Of a DNA stretch of 64,000 nucleotides, positions 55,984 through 64,000 are shown piece after piece. The translations under genes were made by a program, and so were the position numbers. The notes beneath the pieces were generated by a model. It ran no database searches, had not been told where the DNA came from, and saw only the letters and a program-made list of their open reading frames with translations. The stretch lies in assembly GCA_025200525.1 (NCBI GenBank), contig CM045770.1:120381429-120445428 (forward strand). The letters are read 5' to 3'. This DNA comes from Camellia lanceoleosa (taxonomy: Eukaryota; Streptophyta; Magnoliopsida; Ericales; Theaceae). Position 1 is the stretch's first letter. Each line of letters starts with the position of its first letter.

Positions 55984-57727
55984 TGTAGACGTCCCCGAAC
56001 GCATCCCGGGGGAAAGGGAGTGCGAGTCCCCCCCCCCCGTTCTGGTTCGATATTGGGTCACTACAGTTCGAAGGACTCAAATGTCACGGTTCTTAATCTT
56101 GAACTAAAGAGTCCAAATTCGGCAAATCGTTTTTGAGAAAACAAACAGATTTTTGAAAGAAGTGCCAAGCATGGACTGCTTTGCCAGATAACAAAGTCGC
56201 CACCTAAATATTTTTTAAATGGGAAATTTAGGAAACCCTAACTCGATGCCAAAGGCCACGTGTCCGTCATCACCAAAGTTGGCTCGGGAACTTGGGTACG
56301 ATTGGAGAAGGTCACATCGTGAGCACCCCCGCTCGCCCGGTCAAAGACCGGCCTCTACTAACCATGATATCTGTTTTTGAAAACTTTGTGCGTTCTTATT
56401 CCGATTATTAGCCTAGGTTACTATGTGATGCGCACAGCATACAAGTATAGACTGAGCCACCTGAATTGGAACAAAACACTTCGTGTCTGCTTGTTTGAAA
56501 ATGGTTTGATGGTGCTACTCGCAAGTAAGCTAAGACGTGGATTTGCCACCCTCGGGTGGGCTTAGAAAAACATGATTTTGCCACTATCTAGTGGGCTTAA
56601 AATAAGCATTTGATGAATTGTCCCAATTCGGATAACTCAACCTCCACCCACAGGCATTCAAGGCAGTTATATCACATAAGCATATAGCCTCATAGTAAGC
56701 ATGCTATTCATGGCTACACTCACGCATGCAAGGATGCTAAAGCATAAAACTCACCGAGTACTCCAAGCCAAAATAGAAAAGCGATTAGGAATCATGCATG
56801 ATCCTACATATACAGAAATGCCTAATGCAGCACATGCAAAGATGCAACTATAGCAGGCTCGGCTATTCTAAACATGACATGTGATGATGCTACAACTAAC
56901 ATGTATTCAATTTGGAATGGAAATACAAATGCAGTTTGTATGATCCGAGCGGTGCATGCAAAAGCAGATGAATGAATGCAAACATGCTATCATCTTGTAT
57001 GCTAATTGAAATATGCCTTATATCTAACCATAAAGCGGGTAAATAAAAGGAGAAAGACGTGGGGTTGGAAGACATACATCACACTCACCCACACTTATTA
57101 CAATTATGCCTCACAGAGGGTCCGAACAAATATACAAATCAAATATTACAAATCAAATAAATGCAGTCCGAATAATATACAGATTCCTAATTAATTAACA
57201 AATTAAATAAGAAATCTATAAAATTGGCGTGCAAGCCAGGGGGGGCCTTGACTCCGCTTCGGATAATGAAATGATGTATGTTAAGGCGCCTTGCTGAAAT
57301 CCACCGATGCCCCAATTAGCCTCTGTTTGCAATGTTTCTAAATCGTGCGGACTTGAAAAGTTCTCGATTCTTCATTTTGTCGCAACAGAAGCGAAAGGGC
57401 ATAGCAATGTATTTCACAAATATATGCATGCCTCGATCCTCGTGCCACCAATCACGTATCTCGATGCATGATGGCCGAGGAGCCGAATTGCACAACTCAA
57501 TATAGGATGAATGCATATGAATGCTACAACAAAACCTAACTCCATCATGGGTAATCCGGAGTGTCGGTGACTTGGGAATTGAGACCCGTCCCGTCACTCG
57601 GAGTACGGAACGTGCCTCGTTTCCCGTGCCTGGGCTAATCTCCTATCCCGAACACGATTCAATATGCATGATATGCATGAAATGTAACTAAAATACAATC
57701 CTAGCATGCACAATGCTATGAAAATGA

Positions 57728-58712
57728 GATGCCTCGAAATGCGTGCACGCGGGCACGCAAACCGAGGAAATGCATTAATGCAATCTAAGATACAACCTAG
57801 TATGCACTATGCTGGTGAAAATGGAATGCCTCGAAATGCTTGCACACGGGCACGCAAACCGAGGAAATGCATGAATGCAATGAGACTAAAATAACATGTC
57901 TCGAAATGCGTGCACACGGGCACGCAAATCGAGGCGACGGTATACACGATGTGATGAGACTAAAATGAGATGTCTCGAAATGCGTGCACACGGGCACGCA
58001 AATCGAGAAACATGGCATACAGAATACAGAATGGACTTACACTAACATGAGCGAGCCTCAGCCACATTCACGTAAGAGGCCGTTGGATGAGAATGGAGTG
58101 CCTCGAAATGCATGCACACGGGCACGCAAAACGAGGCGGTGGCATACTCGATGCAATATGGCTAAAATGGCATAGAGAATGCAAATTGGGCTTACACTAA
58201 CATGAGAGGGCCTCAGCCACACTCACATAAGAGGCCTAGAGATGAAAATGAGATGCCTCGAAATGCGTGTACGCGGGCACGCAAACCGAGGCAATGTCAT
58301 ACGAAATGAAATGACATACATAATGCAAATTGGGCTTACACTAACGTGAGAGGGCCTCAGCCACACTCACATAAGAGGCCATGAGATGAAAAAGATGCGC
58401 CTCGAAATGCGTGCACACGGGCACGCGAACCGAGGCAATGATATAAAGGCATGAAAATGCAAAATCGGGCTTACACTAACATGAGAGGACCTCACCAAGA
58501 CTCACATAAGACGCGTCGGATAAAGAAGTGCCTCGAAAATGCGCACACGCACGCAAACCGAGGCGGTGGCATACGCAATGCAAATGACATGGAAAATGCA
58601 AATTGGGCTTACACTAACACGAGAGGGCCTCAGCCACACTCACATAAGAGGCCGTCGGATGAAAATGAAGCGCCTCGAAATGCGTGCCCACGGGCACGCA
58701 AACCGAGGCAAT
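57728..58712. repeat. Nine hairpin-forming repeats in the giant LTR
   Basis: A conserved ~40-bp core, CCTCGAAATGCGTGCACACG then GGCACGCAAACCGAGG, recurs at about 57732, 57829, 57898, 57973, 58101, 58257, 58400, 58531 and 58675. The outer CCTCG pairs with CGAGG and the inner GCGTGC pairs with GCACGC. From 58170 on, the linker TTGGGCTTACACTAACATGA with GAGGGCCTCAGCC also repeats. Confidence 0.85.
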
Positions 58713-60499
58713 GGCCTTAAGGCATGAAATGGCATGGAATATGATATGTAAACATGCAAATAAAGTTTCAGCACTAAGATGTGGGGGAAAACAGTCCCGA
58801 AACATGGCCAAAGTACACCCGAAGCATGGAATGATCCCGAAATGCGATATTAGGCGCCCGAAATGGCCTATAGCTATGCAATGCATGCACAATATGGACA
58901 TGGAATGAAAATACAGTATCAAGGCAGCCCCAAGACAAGCATTTTTCAGTCATAAAAAGGGCTAAACAGCAAGCACACATAGGATTAAGCAAGAATGCAA
59001 AAATGGCTCCGCAAGAGGGATATTGAAGTAAGTAATAAATGCAAAGCTCAAACAAGAAAATATCCTTCTACAACACTGAAGAGGGCCTAAAAATATGAAC
59101 ATTTACAGTAGATGACATCCCCCAAATCAAGATGAAAACATGCTAAGAATGCCATGCAAGAACTAGGATACTATAGGCTATAACATGAGGTACCCCAAAC
59201 ATTCATCAAACCAGAAAATACCCTTCATGAAATATGTCAAGAAGATCAAAATGTGACTCTTTACAGCACTGATGAAGGCCAAAACAGAATCTAGATAGGC
59301 TTAACAAAGCATGCAAAAATGGGGGAAAAGAGGGCAACAATGAAGCAGATGGTATACGCAATGCTCAAACTGAAAAATACAGTTCTACAACATTGAAGAG
59401 GGACCAAAAATATGCACATTTACAAGAGATGACATGCCCCAATTCAGTATATAGATATGCTCAAAATAGCATGCAAAATATGAGCCAACAAAGGCTATAA
59501 CATGAGGTATCAAAAGGATGCACCAAACAGCCTAAGACCCTTAACAAAACATGACAAGAAGGCAAAAATAAGGCTCTTTTCAGGCCTGATGAATGCTGAA
59601 ATCAGAAGCCAAATAAGCTTAAAAAAGGCATGCAAAATGGGGCCAAAGAGAGGTACAAAGAGAGGCCATGCATGGAGGCCCCAAACAAGATTGATCCCTT
59701 CTAAAATGTTTTAGAGGGACCTAAAATAAGCTCAATCTCAGTTAATGGCATGCTCAAAATCAGACTTCAAATAGGCTAAACAAATCATGCAATTTTACGG
59801 TAAATTGGAAGAATTACAAAACAAGTGCATGATAGAACCACCAAACATGGTTGAGCCCTTCTTCAATGTTGAAGAGGGGCTCAAAATAAGCCCACTCACA
59901 GTTTATATCAGGCTCGAAAATGGATCACTCATAATCCAAACAAAGCATGCAAATAATTGGCATAAAGGGTGATATTGAAAGAAGTGCATCATGGAGACAC
60001 CAAACAAAGTTGAGCCCTTCTACAAAGTTGTAGAGGGGCTCAAAATAAGCCTAAAACCAGTAGGGGTCGGAGCCCAAAACAAAAAGGAAATAGGGTAAAG
60101 AATTGATGGAAAATTATGCTCAAAAAGGGGAATTAGAGGCTTACCCTTGAAGACCTAACTTTTGTTGCTTCTTGGCTTCAATTTGCTGCTTCTTAACCTC
60201 TGGAAAACACTCCTTTGCTGCTGGAATGGAGTTGGTGATGGTGGTGCTTAGGGTTGATGAAGGATTGAGCTAGAACCTTGAAGGTTTTTTGAGCTTTGGA
60301 GATAGAAAATGGAGGTTTTGGAAGAGGAGCTTATGAGATGAAATTTTCTAACCCTAGCAAAGGAGCTGTCCAGCCCCTTAAATAGGCAAGAAAGGGTGTA
60401 AAAGGGGAGGGAAATGGAGGCAAGCTTTCCCTCCCAAAATATCTCGGAGGGTGGGATATTTTGAAAAATATCCTGACAATGTAAGGAGGTGGCGAAAGT

Positions 60500-60620
60500 A
60501 GCCGGCCAGGTGGTTTTCTGGAAGGTGGCCGGCCGGCCACCCCAACTGGTCGGCCAGCCACTCCCCCTGGCCGGCCGGCCATGGCCCAAAAATGGAACAA
60601 AAAATTTCTGGCCGACCACC
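60500..60620. repeat. GGCCGGCC palindrome cluster
   Basis: GGCCGGCC-type cores are centred near 60503, 60533, 60553, 60574 and 60612. The gaps include 20-21 bp twice. The cluster lies upstream of the minus-strand TATA-like site. Confidence 0.7.
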
Positions 60621-61566
60621 AAGTTTTAGGGTCCTCCCAAGTGTGTAGAATAAGGCCCCAGGGTTGGAATCTGGCAACACTGAAACAGGAGTCACAACAT
60701 AGAACTTGAAGGAGAGGCTCAAAAATGAATGTGACAATTACTGGCCGACCACCACTTTTTGGTGTCCTCCCATGTGTGTAGAACAAGGTTCCAAGGTTGA
60801 AAATTGGCAACTCTGAATCAGGAGTCACAACATTGAACTTGAAGGAGAGGCTCAAAAATGAATTTCACAATTACTGGCCGACCATGCACTTTTAGGGTCC
60901 TCCCATGTGTCCTCATCACAAATATGTAGTCCCGGCTCGAAGAAAATACCCCTAGGGTGTTCAACATTGGCCCGGAAGTGAGCAAAACAGGCGCCGGAGG
61001 AGCGAAACTGAGTTTCTGGAACAATTGCTGGCCTCCCACCCTCCAGTGATCTTCCTAGTGTTGAAACAGAGGTACCTGCCAAAATTGAACAAAAACCGAT
61101 GCAAAATGAATGCTCGGGGCCAAAACCGGGCAGTTCGGGGTCCCGAAAACCGGCCGTTAAGCACCGAAAGTGGTGTTTGGCCACGAAGTGGGTATCTAAG
61201 ACCCCAGTGTCCCTCGAAAGGGAGCAAATGAGATGTATGCCAGAAACCAGAGGAATCGGAGATGGTTGGGTGGTCCCGAACCGAGGCACACGGCCTGACG
61301 GCTCCGAAAACCGGAAAATGGGCAAAATGGCCTATGGCCACGAAATGTAGCCCACGGCCCCGGGAGATGGTCTACGAGACCTCTCCTCCCTCAGAAAAAG
61401 CGAGAAAACCAAGTGCAGTTCGCAAACCGAGACAAGGCAGAAGAGAGTTCGGGAGTCAGAGAGGCGGCGCCGCGAGACTTCGAACAAGCACGATATGCAA
61501 CATCACCGAAGCGCTCAATCGGTGACGTCTGAGTCTTAAGGTCGGTCAAAAATGGGGTGTCTCTGA

Positions 61567-61580
61567 TTGCCCTCTTTGTG
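61567..61580 (-). other. Polypurine tract of the minus-strand element
   Basis: On the minus strand CACAAAGAGGGCAA directly precedes the LTR start TCAGAGACACCCC. Its position and composition fit the plus-strand primer and show that the internal region extends rightwards beyond 64000. Confidence 0.6.
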
Positions 61581-61740
61581 AGAACTTCGAAAGTCATAAG
61601 AATGACAGAGTGAATGTCAAAGCCGAGACGACCCATTTTGACAAGGTCAAGACTTAGACAAAGGCATAAGATAGACAAAGATGTGCCCGCAGGCATGCCC
61701 GCAGGTAGGGGCAAAATGCAAAATGATATGCAGGAAGATT

Positions 61741-62095
61741 TTGACAATTGGACTTACACGCTACGCGAAGCCGGTTTGAAAATTGGACTTATACGCTACG
61801 CGAAGCCGGTTTGAAAATTGGACTTATACGCTACGCGAAGCCGGTTTGACAATTGGACTTATACGCTAAGCGAAGCCGGTTTGAAAATTGGACTTACACG
61901 CTACGCGAAGCCGGTTTGAAAATTGGACTTATACGCTACGCGAAGCCGGTTTGAAAATTGGACTTATACGCTACGCTGTGGCCGGTTTGAAGATTGGACT
62001 TCACGCCACGCTCTGTGGCCGGTTTGACGATTGGACTTACGCTCTGTGGCCGGTTTGAAGATTGGACTTATACGCCTGTGGCGGTTTGAAAATTG
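61741..62095. repeat. 35-bp minisatellite in the retrotransposon 3' UTR
   Basis: About seven regular copies of AATTGGACTTATACGCTACG-CGAAGCCGGTTTGAA (35 bp) are followed by three or four diverged copies with CTGTGGCCGG. The array lies between the polypurine tract and the next satellite. Confidence 0.9.
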
Positions 62096-62104
62096 GGGAT
62101 TCTT

Positions 62105-63850
62105 CATGAACATGTGCGACAGATACACAAAAGTGAACAAAGTGCGATGGATACACTAAGTGGACAAACATGTGTGATAGATACACAAAAGTGAAGAGAG
62201 TGTGATGGATACACTATACGAATAAAGTGTGATTAATACACTAAGCGAATGAGTGTGATGGATACACTAAGCGAATGTGTGTGGTGGATACACACAGAGG
62301 GCATGTATGATTGATACACAAAGCAAAACGAGTGTGAGCGTGTGTGATTGATACACAAAGTAGGCAAAGCGAGTGTGTGATAGATATTTGAGCAAAGTGT
62401 AATTGATATACAAATGGTGAAGTGAGCAAAGTGTGATGGATACACTAAATGTGAACACAAAGTGTGATAGATGCACTATGTGAACAGAGTATGATTGATA
62501 TACTAAAAGCGAACACAAAGTGTGATAGATGCACTTAGTGAACAAAGTATGATGGATATACTAAAAGTGAACACGAAGTGTGATAGATGCACTTAGTGAA
62601 CAAAGTATGATTGATATACTAAATGTGAACACAAAGTGTGATAGATGCACTATGTGAACAGAGTATGATGGATATACTGAATGTGAACACAAAGTGTGAT
62701 AGATGCACTTAGTGAACAAAGTATGATGGATATACTAAAAGTGAACACGAAGTGTGATAGATGCACTTAGTGAACAGAGTATGATGGATATACTAAAAGC
62801 GAACACAAAGTGTGATAGATGCACTTAGTGAACAAAGTATGATGGATATACTAAAAGTGAACACGAAGTGTGATAGATGCACTTAGTGAACAAAGTATGA
62901 TGGATATACTAAAAGCGAACACAAAGTGTGATAGATGCACTTAGTGAACAAAGTATGATGGATATACTGAATGTGAACACAAAGTGTGATAGATGCACTT
63001 AGTGAACAAAGTATGATGGATATACTAAAAGTGAACACGAAGTGTGATAGATGCACTTAGTGAACAGAGTATGATGGATATACTAAAAGCGAACACAAAG
63101 TGTGATAGATGCACTTAGTGAACAAAGTATGATGGATATACTAAAAGTGAACACAAAGTGTGATAGATGCACTATGTGAACAGAGTGTGATTGATACACT
63201 AAAGGTGAGCGCGAAGTGTGATAGATGCACTAAAGTAATTGAAGTGAATATGTGCGTGATAGATACAAAATGAGTATGCGTGTGATAGATACAGAGAATG
63301 AGAATGTGTGTGATAGATACACAGAATGAAAGAAGTGTGGTTGATACACTAAGTGAAGAGAGTGTAATTGATACACGAAATGACGGGAGTGTGATTGATA
63401 CACTAAGTAAACATGTGAGAGATACATGAAGCAAACGAAAGTAAGTGAGGTGTGATGGATACACTAAAGTGAACATGTGATATGAAGAGAAGAATGGTGT
63501 GATAGATACACAAAGAGATATATGTGTGATAGATACACAAAGCGAATGAAGTGTGATTGATACACTAAATGAGAATGTGTGTGATCGATACACTAAGGCA
63601 AATAAAGTGTGTTAGATACACTGAATGAAGCAAATAAATGTGTGTGATAGGTACACAAAGTGAATGAAGTGTGATTGATACACTAAGGTAATGAGAGTGT
63701 AATTGATACACTAAGTGAATGAGAGTGTAATTGATACACTAAGTGAATGAAGTGAATGAAGTGCGATTGATACACTAAAATGAATAAAGTAAATGAAGTG
63801 CGATTGATACACTAAAATGAATGAGAGTGTGATTGATACACTAAGTGGAT
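62105..63850. repeat. 28-30-bp satellite-like array with 58- and 290-bp orders
   Basis: The monomer is (A)GTGTGATWGATACACTAAGTGAA or similar and is itself nearly palindromic (AGTGT...ACACT). From about 62457 to 63190 monomers form 58-bp dimers (TGTGATAGATGCACTTAGTG with GTATGATGGATATACTAAAA). Variants repeat at an exact offset of 290 bp (62711 and 63001; 62671 and 62961), that is, five dimers. ORFs on the minus strand are by-products of the repeat. Confidence 0.9.
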
Positions 63851-64000
63851 GATCTCAAACGGAACTTCTTTGAATGAACCGTACATACAATATCGTGCAT
63901 GACTGAGAATGAAACTTGATAGGTACAATGCATTACAATGCATGATGCTTAAAGAAAGCAATAAATGGACAAAGCGGCGCTTTTAGAAAGCATCTCATAA
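63851..64000 (-). mobile_element. Internal region of the Tat/Ogre-like element, cut by window end
   Basis: Non-repetitive sequence after the satellite. No domain can be recognised in these 150 bases. Confidence 0.4.

Larger units (their letters stand above)
55984..61566 (-). mobile_element. 3' LTR, ~5.6 kb, of a Tat/Ogre-like element
   Basis: The left end TGTAGACGTCCCCG is the LTR 3' end. The right end (GGGGTGTCTCTGA) is the 5' end and abuts a minus-strand polypurine tract, so the element's body lies to the right. A minus-strand TATA-like CCTATTTAAGG lies at 60378-60387, with GGCCGGCC palindromes 115-235 bp upstream. LTRs of 5-6 kb are known in Ogre elements. The interior holds nine hairpin repeats (57728-58710) and ~325-bp duplications (about 59040-59520). 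The long minus-strand ORFs near 60250-61340 overlap in several frames and do not look like real proteins. Confidence 0.75.

Noticed and set aside
60331..60855. 174-residue minus-strand ORF, the longest after the first LTR ORF
   Set aside because: It overlaps other open frames on the same strand, lies across GC-rich palindromes and duplicated segments of an LTR, and shows no domain.
63141..63593. 150-residue minus-strand ORF with repeated SITL/VSIT words
   Set aside because: It is a translation of the satellite-like array, which is open in more than one frame.
61741..63850. CRISPR array
   Set aside because: The units are contiguous tandem repeats without unique spacers, and the genome is a plant's.

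Overview
This is a non-coding-rich piece of a eudicot nuclear genome. It is AT-rich, introns are large, and almost every kilobase is transposon-derived. I recognise one host gene that may be functional. It lies at 43538-55063 on the + strand, has nine exons and encodes a 372-residue HtrA/Deg-like protein of the type usually named 'putative protease Do-like 14'. All three catalytic positions appear replaced, and one splice acceptor appears mutated. No rRNA, tRNA or CRISPR array was seen. The species cannot be fixed from the sequence alone.

Layout. 1-2788: 3' end of an LTR retrotransposon with a decayed antisense ORF and a 772-bp LTR. 2789-13112: four tandem copies of a ~2.3-kb unit. The three complete copies each carry the same ~1.1-kb solo LTR, and copy 2 is also split by a 2.5-kb solo LTR. 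13191-19328: two more LTR insertions, one nested in the other. 19334-20121: a Helitron 3' end with a captured aconitase exon. 20460-27239: a decayed RTE-type LINE, bounded by a 19-bp target-site duplication (TSD) and interrupted by two large LTR insertions. 29220-35215: a long Tat/Ogre-like LTR split by a 2.2-kb solo LTR. 35220-37172: hairpin repeats, a Ty3 pol fragment and Helitron-like pieces. 37323-41944: a solo LTR that contains an oppositely oriented LTR, which itself carries a chimera of PASTICCINO1 and MscS-like channel fragments. 42120-43260: a foldback element. 43428-55063: the host gene, with MITEs and hAT-type elements in its introns. 55984-64000: the 3' end of a minus-strand Tat/Ogre-like retrotransposon, with a 5.6-kb LTR, polypurine tract and satellite-like 3' UTR.

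Most of the large LTRs (7260, 14554, 16315, 20927, 24246, 30447, 37323 and 37726) look like one diversified superfamily, probably Ty3/gypsy chromoviruses. They begin near TGTRRYRRCC, end near GGGGCGTKACA, and use a tRNA-Met primer site where one is visible. Two shared properties are the most interesting findings. First, each carries a cluster of short perfect palindromes, a different one per subfamily, spaced about 20-22 bp (two helical turns) and usually just upstream of the TATA region. The unrelated Tat/Ogre-like LTRs have the same arrangement. Second, each carries a conserved splice-donor-like and splice-acceptor-like pair about 1.0-1.7 kb apart inside the LTR. Six LTR insertions have matching 5-bp TSDs, and no complete element is present, so solo-LTR formation has been frequent.
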